From Arthrobacter_H sp030452125 (GTDB lineage Bacteria > Actinomycetota > Actinomycetes > Actinomycetales > Micrococcaceae), in assembly GCA_052379645.1 (NCBI GenBank), contig JBQSYU010000010.1: a DNA stretch of 64,000 nt. One strand, given 5' to 3'. Positions within the stretch are counted from its first letter, which is position 1. The number at the start of each line of letters is the position of its first letter. Under the pieces are notes generated by a model. That model did not search any database. It was not told the origin of the DNA and saw nothing but the letters and a program-made list of their open reading frames with translations. Shown here one piece after another: positions 50,824 through 58,735 of the stretch. The translations under genes were made by a program, and so were the position numbers.

Positions 50824-52236
50824 TCAGCCCACCGGGGTTGCCTGCTGCGTGGCCGCTGCCGAGCAACCGGAGAAAGCTCCCCGGTAGACGGCGGCCGGGT
50901 GGTTGTCTTCCAGAGTGGCGCCCCGGCCGAAGACCTTTTCCCGCAGGGTGCCGGGCGCGTACTCGCTTTGGGCCAGACCGCGGGCCCGCAACTCCGGCAG
51001 GACCCCCTCGATGAAGTCGGTATAGGAGCCGGGAAGTATCTGGTTGACGATGTTGATCCCGTCGATCCCGGCGTCCTGCCAGCGCTCGAGTTCGTCGACG
51101 ATTTGTTCGGGGGTCCCCGAGATCTGTTGTGCTTTCGCCCGCGAGCGGGCCAGATCCCCCACGGTCGGCTTTCCGCCGGGCACCGAGGCGATGACCGCTT
51201 CGAGGATTCCGCGGGCCCCTTCGGTTTCGATATCGCCCAGCGGGGTGTCCAGGTCCAGGCCCCCCAGGTCCACGCCGATGCCCCCGCCGATATGGGCGAT
51301 CAGGGCGTGGGGGTCCAGGTAGTCGTCGTACTCCGCCTCCTTGCGCCGGACCTCGGCCTCGGTGCTGCCCACCACGAAGGACAGTCCTGCGAAGATCTTC
51401 GCGTCCCCCGGTGACCTGCCCGCTTCGGCCTCCAGCGCCCGGATGGCCGTGGCTTGTTTGCGCACGTAGTCGGTGGTCGGGGCGAACAGGAACGTGGCCT
51501 CGGCATGGGTGGCAGCGAAGGCCTTGCCTCGCGGTGAGCTGCCGGCCTGGAAGAGGAACGGGGTGCGCTGCGGGCTGGGCGAGCACAGATGCGGGCCTTC
51601 GATCGAATAGCGCGGGCCCTGGTGGTGGATCTTATTCACCCGGGCCGGATCGGCATAGCGGCCGTCCTGCTTATCGGCCAGCACCGCCCCGTCCTCCCAG
51701 GACCCTTCCCACAACTTATAGACCGCCGCCACGTACTCCTCGGCCCAGTCATAGCGGTCCGCGTGGGCGGCCAGGCCCGTCGCCCCGAAGTTGCGGTGGG
51801 AGTTCTCCAGCACGCTGGTCACGATGTTCCAGGCCACCCGGCCACCCGAAAGGTGGTCCAGGGTGGAGAACTGGCGGGCCATCTGGAACGGTTCGGACTG
51901 CACCACCGAGCTGGTCAGCGCCAAGCCGATCTGTGAGGTCGTCGCGGCCAGCGCGGAGGCCAGCACCAGCGGGTCGTTGGAGGGAACCTGGAGACCCTTC
52001 TCCACCAGGGAGGCCCACCCGCCCTCATGGTTGCCGTAGAGGCCCGCCACGTCGGCGAAGAACAGGGCATCGAATTTGGCGTCCTCGAGTTGGCGGGCCA
52101 GATCCACCCAGAGTCCGAGTTCGTTATAGCGGTGCTGTTGCGCCTCGGGGTGGCGCCACTGGCCTCCCAGGATATGGCTGGGGGTGTTCATCACGAAGGC
52201 GCTCAGCAGCAGGCGCGGGCGGTGGTGGGTGCTCAT
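50824..52236 (-). CDS. FMN-dependent monooxygenase, NtaA/SnaA/DszA family (copy 1)
   Basis: 470 aa luciferase-like monooxygenase using reduced FMN. Family blocks: FVMNTPSHILGGQWRHPEAQQHRYNELGLWVDLARQLEDAKFDALFFADV, ATLDHLSGGRVAWNIVTS, FQAGSSPRGKAFAATHAEATF, and the closing ILPGSYTDFIEGVLPELRARG. DszA converts aromatic sulfones to sulfinates; other members cleave sulfonates, nitrilotriacetate or EDTA. Overlaps the SfnB-like gene upstream by four bases, so it is the last gene of the second half of the operon. Confidence 0.88.
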   Translation of the reverse strand: MSTHHRPRLLLSAFVMNTPSHILGGQWRHPEAQQHRYNELGLWVDLARQLEDAKFDALFFADVAGLYGNHEGGWASLVEKGLQVPSNDPLVLASALAATTSQIGLALTSSVVQSEPFQMARQFSTLDHLSGGRVAWNIVTSVLENSHRNFGATGLAAHADRYDWAEEYVAAVYKLWEGSWEDGAVLADKQDGRYADPARVNKIHHQGPRYSIEGPHLCSPSPQRTPFLFQAGSSPRGKAFAATHAEATFLFAPTTDYVRKQATAIRALEAEAGRSPGDAKIFAGLSFVVGSTEAEVRRKEAEYDDYLDPHALIAHIGGGIGVDLGGLDLDTPLGDIETEGARGILEAVIASVPGGKPTVGDLARSRAKAQQISGTPEQIVDELERWQDAGIDGINIVNQILPGSYTDFIEGVLPELRARGLAQSEYAPGTLREKVFGRGATLEDNHPAAVYRGAFSGCSAAATQQATPVG

Positions 52237-53498
52237 GTTCGGTCGTGGCCCTTCGGGGTCGTGGTGGCTTCACCGATGCTGTTCAGGCCGGTGGGGATGG
52301 TGGCGTTGATATGGAAGTCACCGACGGAGCGGGCCTTGAAGGCCGCCGGGTTGTGGGTGGCCACGGTGCGGGCGTTGCGCCAGTGCCGGTCCAGGGATTT
52401 TCCGCGGCTGGTGGCGGAGGCCCCGGTGACGTCGAAGAGGGCCCCTGCGGCGTCGAGCACCAGCGGCGGGACAGCCACCTGGGCTTTCTGCACGGCGAGT
52501 TCGGCGCGCAGGAATGCCGCCTCGGTGTCCAGGCCCAGGGCCGGGTCGACGGCGGCATCCAAGTCGCGGGCCGCGGCCGCGACCACTGCTTCGGCGGCAT
52601 AGACCCGTGCGGCGAGGGTCCCGACGTGTTCCTGGATCTGGGCGTCATCGCGGAAGAGTCCGCCGGAGCCGGTATTGAACGTGCGGGTGCGGGCGGCGAC
52701 GAGTTCGGAGGCGTCGCACAGGGCGGCCCGGCCGATCCCGGCCAGCACGGCCAGCAGGACCAGTTGGAAGAACGCCGGTTCCAGCGTGCTGGTGACCTTG
52801 CGGGAAATGATGTTGGAGGACTCGACGGCCACGTTGTCGAAGATCGCGGTTCCGGTGCCGGTCAACGGTTGGCCGAAGCCGTCCCAGTCATCGTGGATGG
52901 CCACCCCGTCGGCATCGGTGGGGACGACGGCGTACTGCCGGCCTTCGACGCCCTCGGTACTGGCCAGCACCACCACCCAATCGGCGAAGATGCTGCCGGT
53001 GGTGTAGTACTTCGCACCATTGAGGACCCAGCCGCCGTCGTGCCGTGTCAGTTTCGTCGCCGTGGTGCCCAGGGCGTTGCCGCCGCGTTCGGTGGCCGCG
53101 TTGCCGAAGATCTGCCCGGCCAGCACCCGCGGGAACCAGGTGTCGCGGAAGTCCCGCGGCTGCAAGGCAATGGTTTCGACGAAGGAAAAATGTGATCGCA
53201 GCAGATGGGCCACGTTGGAATCGGCGGCAGCCAATTCCACCAGCAGCCGGAACAGGTGTTCATGGTTCACCGGGTCCCCGCCGTATTCGGCCGGCACCCG
53301 CAAGGTGGTGAAACCGGCCTCCTGGAGGCACCCGACTTGTTCGAAGGGAAGCACATGGTCCTGTTCGCGGGCGACGGCGTCGACGGCGATGGCGTCGAAG
53401 ACGGGGCGGAAGCGTGCGGCCAGGGCAAGATAGCGGGCTTCGGAGCCCTCCGGTACGGGGGTGTCGAAGGCCGGTGGGGTGGTGGTGGTTTCACTCAT
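52233..53498 (-). CDS. SfnB/DszC-like flavin-dependent oxidoreductase (copy 1)
   Basis: 421 aa acyl-CoA-dehydrogenase-fold monooxygenase. VLPFEQVGCLQEAGFTTLRVPAEYGG, GNAATERGGNALGTTATKLTR, VLNGAKYYTTGSIFADWVVV, and RHWRNARTVATHNPA are the blocks shared by SfnB and DszC, which oxygenate sulfides or sulfur compounds with FMNH2. ATG 53498 fits the family start; the open frame to 55205 is an overlap with the transporter in another frame. Eight-base gap after the MFS gene, ATGA overlap with the DszA-like gene. Confidence 0.88.
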   Translation of the reverse strand: MSETTTTPPAFDTPVPEGSEARYLALAARFRPVFDAIAVDAVAREQDHVLPFEQVGCLQEAGFTTLRVPAEYGGDPVNHEHLFRLLVELAAADSNVAHLLRSHFSFVETIALQPRDFRDTWFPRVLAGQIFGNAATERGGNALGTTATKLTRHDGGWVLNGAKYYTTGSIFADWVVVLASTEGVEGRQYAVVPTDADGVAIHDDWDGFGQPLTGTGTAIFDNVAVESSNIISRKVTSTLEPAFFQLVLLAVLAGIGRAALCDASELVAARTRTFNTGSGGLFRDDAQIQEHVGTLAARVYAAEAVVAAAARDLDAAVDPALGLDTEAAFLRAELAVQKAQVAVPPLVLDAAGALFDVTGASATSRGKSLDRHWRNARTVATHNPAAFKARSVGDFHINATIPTGLNSIGEATTTPKGHDRT

Positions 53499-53506
53499 GG
53501 TCGTTC

Positions 53507-54856
53507 CTAACTGACGAGGGTATGTTCGGGCTCGGAGACGGGGCAGGCGTCTTGGCGTGCGTCCAGATCCCGCGCACTGGTTTCGGGGGAAAGCAGGGTG
53601 GTGACGACGGTGAGCGCGCCGACCGCAACGAAGTAGGCGATGACCCAGATCGGGCTGCCGCCGCCGGCGGCCAGCAGCGCGGTGGCCACCAGCGGGGCCA
53701 GGCCACCGCCCAGGACTGAACCGATCTGATAGCCGATGGACACCCCGGAAAAGCGGACCCGGGTGTCGAAGAGCTCGGAGAAGAACGCCGCCTGCGGCCC
53801 ATACATCGCGTCGTGGCCGATGTTCATGCCCAGCACGACGGTCAGCACGATCAGCACGAAGCTGCCGGTATCGAGCAGCGGGAAGGCGATCAGGGCAACC
53901 AGGATGCTGAATATCCCGCCGAAGAGGTAGGTGCGCCGGCGCCCGATCCTGTCCGATACCCAGCCCCAGAACGGGACGGTGACCAGTCCGAGGGCGGAGG
54001 CGATGAGAATGGCCTGCAACCCGGTTTCGCGGCTGATTCCGCCCTGGGCCAGGTAGGTCAGGATGAAGACCGTGTAGACGTAGTAGAACGCGTTCTGGGC
54101 GATGCGCAGCCCGGTGGTCAGGGCGACTTGGCGGGGATGGGTGCGCAGCGATTCCAGCACCGGGCGGCGGGAGACCTGCTGCGTTTGAACCACCTGTTTG
54201 AAGGAGGCGCTGTCCTCGATCCTCAGCCGCACCACCAGACCGACGACGACCAGCAGGATGCTCGCCAGGAACGGCAGCCGCCATCCCCAGGCCAGATAGG
54301 CGGCATCCGGCAGGGCTGATTCCAGTCCCAACAGCACCGCCGTGGCCAACAGCATGCCCGCGCTCGGGCCGATTTGGGTGGCGCTGCTGGTCAGTCCGCG
54401 GCGTCCGGGGGCGGCGTGTTCGACGGTCATCAGGGCGGCTCCCGCCCATTCGGCACCGTAGCCGATGCCCTGGGCCACGCGCAGGATCAGCAGTAGCGCC
54501 GGGGCAATCCATCCGGCAGTGTCGTGGGTGGGCAGCAAACCGATCGCCGTGGTGGCGATACCGGTCAGCAGCAGGGAGGCAACCAGCACGGTCTTGCGTC
54601 CGATCCGATCCCCGTAGTGCCCTCCAAGAAGCCCACCAATGGGGCGGGCGATGAACCCGACGGCATAGGTGGCGAAGGCCGCCATGGTCCCGACCAACGG
54701 GTCGGCCGGTGCGAAGAACAGCGGGCCGAAGACAGTCGCCGCGGCGAGCCCGTAGAGCACGAAGTCGTAGCCCTCGATCGTGGTGCCGATGAAGCTGGCG
54801 ACGGCGACGCGTGAACGCATCCTGCGGGTTGGCGGGGTGGGCGTGGTGGTGGTCAT
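53507..54856 (-). CDS. MFS transporter, MHS family, in the organosulfur operon
   Basis: 449 aa with 12 membrane segments and the MHS motifs SFIGTTIEGYDFVLYGLAA, RPIGGLLGGHYGDRIGRKTVL, and RVAQGIGYGAEWAGAALMTVEHA. It probably imports the organosulfur substrate as an anion with protons. ATG 54856 has SD AAGGAA at five bases, directly after the S-box riboswitch at 54869-54952; the open frame to 54922 would run through the aptamer. First gene of MFS-SfnB-DszA. Confidence 0.87.
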   Translation of the reverse strand: MTTTTPTPPTRRMRSRVAVASFIGTTIEGYDFVLYGLAAATVFGPLFFAPADPLVGTMAAFATYAVGFIARPIGGLLGGHYGDRIGRKTVLVASLLLTGIATTAIGLLPTHDTAGWIAPALLLILRVAQGIGYGAEWAGAALMTVEHAAPGRRGLTSSATQIGPSAGMLLATAVLLGLESALPDAAYLAWGWRLPFLASILLVVVGLVVRLRIEDSASFKQVVQTQQVSRRPVLESLRTHPRQVALTTGLRIAQNAFYYVYTVFILTYLAQGGISRETGLQAILIASALGLVTVPFWGWVSDRIGRRRTYLFGGIFSILVALIAFPLLDTGSFVLIVLTVVLGMNIGHDAMYGPQAAFFSELFDTRVRFSGVSIGYQIGSVLGGGLAPLVATALLAAGGGSPIWVIAYFVAVGALTVVTTLLSPETSARDLDARQDACPVSEPEHTLVS

Positions 54857-54868
54857 GGTGGTTCCTTT

Positions 54869-54952
54869 CCATCGGTCCCGGCGGAAGCACCTGCCCGAAA
54901 CGGGTGGTTGCTGCGGAGTCAACGAGCCAGGTCTCTCGTCCGCTCTGGATGG
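54869..54952 (-). promoter_or_regulatory. SAM riboswitch (S-box), copy R1, inside the operon
   Basis: Read on the minus strand: P1 5' strand CCATC, then CAGAGCGG, GAGAGACCTGGCTC, TTGACTCCGCAGCAACC (kink-turn plus the GCAACC core) and GGTGCTTCC of P4. P1 closes with GATGG. The SD AAGGAA begins one base after P1. It lies 18 bases after the upstream DszA-like gene, so it is intra-operonic. Assigned from core elements shared with the two other copies; SAM-I class is likelier than SAM-IV because of the TGA kink-turn. Confidence 0.83.
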
Positions 54953-54970
54953 TGGTTCTCGTAGGTGCTG

Positions 54971-56380
54971 CTAGCTGGTGGCCAGTTGTGCTACCGCGAG
55001 CCGGTAGTCGGCGGCCCGGTGGCTGTCCTTGACCCGGTCCCCGGCGCCGAAGAGCTTCTGGCGCAGGGTCCCCGGCGCGTATTCGGTGGGGTAGGCACCC
55101 AGGGCCTGCAGTTCGGGGATGACGAATTCGACGACATCCTCGAAGGTGCCCGGGGTGATGGCGTAGGCAATATTGAAGCCGTCCACGTCGGTGTCCTGGA
55201 CCCACTCAACGAGCTTCGCGGCGACCTGGGCCCCGTCACCGACGGTGACCGGGCCGAAACCGCCGACGCCGATCCATTCGGCCAACTGGCGGATGGTCCA
55301 CGGTTTGCCGTCATCCCCGGAGGCCTTCTTGAACGTCTCCACCGAGGACTGGATGGCATTGGACTTCACGTCCTCACCGATCACGTCGTCAAGGTCGTAC
55401 TGTGACATGTCGATTCCGGTCCAGCCCGAGAGCAGGGCCAGCGACCCGTTGATGTCGGCGTAGGAGGCATAGTCGGCGTATTTGTTCTGCGCCTCCTCGT
55501 CTGTGGCAGCGGTGATGATCGTCTGCATCGTGTAGATCTTCACGTCGTAGCGGTCGCGGCCGGCGGCCTCGACATTGTCCCGGATCCTCCGCACGGTGTC
55601 GGTGAGGATTTCTTTGGTCGGACTATTCACGAAGACGGATTCGGCGTTCGCCCCCGCGAATTCCAGGCCGCGCGGGGAGGCACCGGCCTGGTAGATGACC
55701 GGGGTGCGCTGCACCGAGGGTTCGGTGATGGCAATGCCCGGGACCTTGAAGTACTTGCCCTCGTGGCCGATCTCGTGGACCTTCGACGGGTCGGTGTAGA
55801 CCCCCGATTCCCGGTCGCGGAGAACGGCGTCGTCCTCCCAGGAACCCTCGAGCAGCTTATAGACCACTTCGAGGTACTCATCGGCGTGGTCGTAGCGTTC
55901 GTCGTGTTCCATCTGGTCTTCCTGGCCCATGTTCCTGGCTGCCGAGGGCAGGTATCCGGTCACCACGTTCCAGCCGAGGCGGCCGTTGGTCAGGTGGTCC
56001 AGGGTCGCCAGTCGGCGGGCGAACGGGTAGGGGTGTTCGTAGGCGGTTCCGGCGGTGACCCCGAAGCCCAGGTTCTCGGTGACGGAAGCCATCGCGGAGA
56101 CCAGCAGGAACGGGTCGTTGACCGGGACCTGGGCGCCGGCGGAGAGCGGGGTGGAGTTGGTGGATCCGTAGACGTCGTAGGTGCCCAAGACGTCCGCGAT
56201 GAAGATCCCGTCGAACAGCCCCTTCTCCAGCGTCTTGGCCAGCTCGGTCCAGTAGCCCAGTTCCTTATAGCGCCACGCCTGGTCCTGCGGATGACGCCAC
56301 AGCCCCGGCGATTGGTGGACCACGCAGTTCATGTCGAAGGCGTTCAGGCGGATCCGGCGGCGTGCTGGTGTGGTGCTCAT
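54971..56380 (-). CDS. FMN-dependent monooxygenase, NtaA/SnaA/DszA family (copy 2)
   Basis: 469 aa, same family as the copy at 50824 but clearly diverged. Blocks: LNAFDMNCVVHQSPGLWRHP, LAKTLEKGLFDGIFIADVLGTYDVY, ATLDHLTNGRLGWNVVTGY, YQAGASPRGLEFAGANAESVF, and ITPGTFEDVVEFVIPEL. Expected to use FMNH2 from a separate reductase that is not in the window. Overlaps the SfnB-like gene by four bases. Confidence 0.88.
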   Translation of the reverse strand: MSTTPARRRIRLNAFDMNCVVHQSPGLWRHPQDQAWRYKELGYWTELAKTLEKGLFDGIFIADVLGTYDVYGSTNSTPLSAGAQVPVNDPFLLVSAMASVTENLGFGVTAGTAYEHPYPFARRLATLDHLTNGRLGWNVVTGYLPSAARNMGQEDQMEHDERYDHADEYLEVVYKLLEGSWEDDAVLRDRESGVYTDPSKVHEIGHEGKYFKVPGIAITEPSVQRTPVIYQAGASPRGLEFAGANAESVFVNSPTKEILTDTVRRIRDNVEAAGRDRYDVKIYTMQTIITAATDEEAQNKYADYASYADINGSLALLSGWTGIDMSQYDLDDVIGEDVKSNAIQSSVETFKKASGDDGKPWTIRQLAEWIGVGGFGPVTVGDGAQVAAKLVEWVQDTDVDGFNIAYAITPGTFEDVVEFVIPELQALGAYPTEYAPGTLRQKLFGAGDRVKDSHRAADYRLAVAQLATS

Positions 56381-57642
56381 TTTTCTCCTTCAGGGGTCTT
56401 GAGGTCGCCGACGGCGCCGAGTTTGCGCGGCGTCGCGGCGTTGACCTCGTAGTCGCCGACGATGCGGGACTTGTACATGGCGGGGTTGTGGGTGGCTATG
56501 GTGCGCGCGTTGCGCCAGTGGCGGTCCAGGTTGCAGGCGGTGGAGGTCGCCGAGGCGCCGAGGCCGTCGAAGAGCTTGCTGGTCGCCTCGAGCACGAGTG
56601 GTTGGATGCTCGTCTGGGCCCGGTTGGCGGCCAGCTCGCTGACCGCGTACTGCTCCGCGGGGCTCAGCCCCGGTTGGCCGATCACCGATTCGAGTTCGGC
56701 GATGGCGGCCAACAGGATCGCGTCCACGGCACAGGCGGTCGCCGAGATCTCTCCGATGACCTGCAGGACCTGGGGTTCATGCCGGGAGGGGACGCCGGTT
56801 CCGGTGGTGAAGGCTCGTTCACGCAGTTGGGTGTGGGCGCGGGCGTCGGCGAGGACCGCCCGGGCGATACCGGCCTGGACGGCGAGCAGCACCAACTGGA
56901 AGATGGCCGATTCCGGGTGGACGTCCAGCACCTCGGGGTCCAGGAGCGTATCCACGGGAACCCGGGTGAATCCGGTGGTCCCGGTGCCGGTGAGTTGTTG
57001 GCCGAACCCGTCCCAATCGTCGTGGATGACCACCCCCGAATGCTGGGTGGACACCACCGCGACGTGGCGCCCTTCAACCGCCGGCGCCATGGCGGTGACC
57101 GCCACCCAGTCGGCGAAGAGCGTCCCGGTGCAGTAGTACTTCTGCCCCGTGAGCAGCCAGCCGGCCTCGGACTGTTCGACGGCGGTGTTCAGGTGGCCCA
57201 GGTCGTTGCCGCCGCGCTCGGTGTAGGCGTTGCCGACGATCTGCCCGGCGACGAAGCGGGCGAACCAGCGCGCCTTGACCGCCTCGTCGTGGAGCAGCAG
57301 CACCGATTCGACGAAGCCGATATGGGCCCGCAGCAATTGGGCGATCTGCGAGTCGGCCTCCCCCAGCTCGATGAGCAAGCGGAAGGAATCAACCAGCGAG
57401 GCGCCGAAGCCGCCGACCTCCCGGGGGACCCGCAGGGCACCGAAGCGGGCCTGGTTGAGCCAGCCGACCTGTTCGAAGGGCAGGATCCGCCGGGCATCTC
57501 GGTCGGCGGCGCCATCGGCGATGCTGGCGAACACGGGTCTGAAGACCGCCGCGAGTTCGTCGTAGTGTCCGTCGGCGGGCACGCCGGGGGTCAGTTTGAT
57601 CAGGTGTCGCGGGGTCACTTCGTCGATCGGCAGGGCAGCCAC
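56377..57642 (-). CDS. SfnB/DszC-like flavin-dependent oxidoreductase (copy 2)
   Basis: 421 aa, paralogous to 52233-53498: ILPFEQVGWLNQARFGALRVPREVGG, GNAYTERGGNDLG, LTGQKYYCTGTLFADWVAV, DDWDGFGQQLTGTGTTGF and RHWRNARTIATHNPAMY. Start is GTG 57642, nine bases after GGAG (57652-57655). GGAG is itself part of the riboswitch closing helix region. First gene after riboswitch R2 and of the whole minus-strand sulfur operon. Confidence 0.88.
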   Translation of the reverse strand: MAALPIDEVTPRHLIKLTPGVPADGHYDELAAVFRPVFASIADGAADRDARRILPFEQVGWLNQARFGALRVPREVGGFGASLVDSFRLLIELGEADSQIAQLLRAHIGFVESVLLLHDEAVKARWFARFVAGQIVGNAYTERGGNDLGHLNTAVEQSEAGWLLTGQKYYCTGTLFADWVAVTAMAPAVEGRHVAVVSTQHSGVVIHDDWDGFGQQLTGTGTTGFTRVPVDTLLDPEVLDVHPESAIFQLVLLAVQAGIARAVLADARAHTQLRERAFTTGTGVPSRHEPQVLQVIGEISATACAVDAILLAAIAELESVIGQPGLSPAEQYAVSELAANRAQTSIQPLVLEATSKLFDGLGASATSTACNLDRHWRNARTIATHNPAMYKSRIVGDYEVNAATPRKLGAVGDLKTPEGEK

Positions 57643-57653
57643 AGAACATCACT

Positions 57654-57746
57654 CCATCGGTTCCGGCGTGAGCACCTTCCTCCCGACGGATCGGGAAGGG
57701 GTTGCTGCGGCGTCACGGAGCCAGATCTCTCGGCCGCTCTGGATGG
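57654..57746 (-). promoter_or_regulatory. SAM riboswitch (S-box), copy R2
   Basis: Minus strand: CCATC (P1), CAGAGCGG, GAGAGATCTGGCTC, GTGACGCCGCAGCAACC, then GGTGCTCACGCC and GATGG closing P1. The SD GGAG of the GTG start shares two bases with the 3' strand of P1 (GATGGAG), so SAM binding, by stabilising P1, would hide the ribosome binding site. Confidence 0.85.
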
Positions 57747-58003
57747 TTGTTGTCTCCATTGGGCCACATCATGGGCCCTCAGCGCCACCGTTGGAGTCAA
57801 CGGAAACCACTTTTCCGGGGTGTTTCAGCCCAGGTTCCGAGCCCCAGGCAATCCAAGCAACATCGAATATTTCCGTTATTTGCACGGGTTCTGGACACGA
57901 AAGTTCAATCCGGGCACCTCGCAGGAAACATCAATGAAATATTTCGCAACGCGTCGTGTGAAGTTGCTTCTTCTGGTGCCGGTGGCCTTTAGTGGAAAGG
58001 TAC
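57747..58003. promoter_or_regulatory. Divergent promoter region of the two sulfur operons
   Basis: 257 bases without a gene. Plus strand: -35 TTGCTT (57964-57969), 18-bp spacer, -10 TTTAGT (57988-57993), placing the start just before riboswitch R3. Palindromes: GGGCC/GGCCC arms at 57761-57777; GAAATATTTC (57936-57945) and the related GAATATTTC (57865-57873), which are AT-rich islands and possible regulator sites. No clear minus-strand promoter. Confidence 0.45.
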
Positions 58004-58119
58004 CCATCCCGAGCGGCCGAGAGATCTGGCTCCGTGACGCCGCAGCAACCACGCCGAACAAGGCCCCGCCACCCCGCGGAACCCGTCACCGGCGAAGGTG
58101 CTTCCGCCAGGAACGATGG
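58004..58119 (+). promoter_or_regulatory. SAM riboswitch (S-box), copy R3
   Basis: CCATC (P1, 58004-58008), GAGCGG, GAGAGATCTGGCTC, GTGACGCCGCAGCAACC, an enlarged P3 region, GGTGCTTCC (P4), then GATGG (58115-58119) closing P1. GGAG of the SD (58118-58121) overlaps P1, eight bases before ATG 58130. Nearly identical core to R2 although on the opposite strand. Confidence 0.87.
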
Positions 58120-58129
58120 AGCTGAGTTC

Positions 58130-58735
58130 ATGAGCATTGCCCCGACCCGTACGACCGACGCACAGCAGACCCGCCTCGGGGGCTCCGTCTCCCCGAAAGC
58201 CCACGACAAACGCATTCGTTCCCAAGGGACGTGGCAGGGATCCATGCGGACGAAGATCCGGATCCGGGCCTTCGGCTTCGAAGTGGACGAGCCCGAACCC
58301 GTTGGCGGGACCGATACCGCCCCCACTCCCATGGAATACATGGTCGGCGCAGTCAACGCATGCCTGGGCGTGGTGGTCGAACAGATCGCCGAGGAACTGC
58401 AGATCGGTCTCGAAGCCATCGAGACCTATTGCCTGGCTACCCAGGACACGCGCGGATTCGCCGGTACCGCCGATGTCCAGCCCTTTTTTCATTCCTGCCG
58501 GATCGCCGTCCACGTCCAGACCGGAGAACAAGATGCCAGCCGGTTGGACCAGCTGACGACGTCCGTGGAATCACGTTGTCCGGCGCTGACCCTGATCCGC
58601 GCCGCCGGCGTTGTCGTGGATCTCCGCTGGCATTTCGCGGAGTTGATCGATGTCGACGCTCCTGAAAGGGAATGCAACAACGCGGATGCCCTCTCTCGCG
58701 GTCTCGACTCGCGGTCCCGAAAGGTGGAGCAGTGA
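58130..58735 (+). CDS. OsmC-family protein under SAM riboswitch
   Basis: 201 aa, longer than ordinary OsmC. Redox cysteines in MVGAVNACLGVVVEQIAEE and ESRCPALTLIRAAG; GGTDTAPTPMEYMVGAV is the family signature. N-terminal 40 residues are polar. Presumed peroxidase or sulfur-transfer protein linked to sulfur acquisition by its riboswitch. ATG 58130 is fixed by the SD; the open frame to 57992 runs through the aptamer. Overlaps the symporter gene by four bases (GTGA). Confidence 0.82.
   Translation: MSIAPTRTTDAQQTRLGGSVSPKAHDKRIRSQGTWQGSMRTKIRIRAFGFEVDEPEPVGGTDTAPTPMEYMVGAVNACLGVVVEQIAEELQIGLEAIETYCLATQDTRGFAGTADVQPFFHSCRIAVHVQTGEQDASRLDQLTTSVESRCPALTLIRAAGVVVDLRWHFAELIDVDAPERECNNADALSRGLDSRSRKVEQ

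Noticed and set aside
52236..53195. Plus-strand frame 51411-53195 (594 codons)
   Set aside because: Arg/Pro/Gly-rich shadow of the minus-strand monooxygenase genes with no domain.
53499..55205. N-terminal continuation of the SfnB-like frame to 55205
   Set aside because: It overlaps the MFS gene in another frame, reads as Arg/Pro-rich low-quality sequence, and the family start plus ribosome binding site is at 53498.
54869..58119. Assigning the three aptamers to the SAM-IV class common in actinobacteria
   Set aside because: The TGA kink-turn next to CCGCAGCAACC and the P4-like GGTGCTTCC element fit S-box/SAM-I better; a covariance model would decide.
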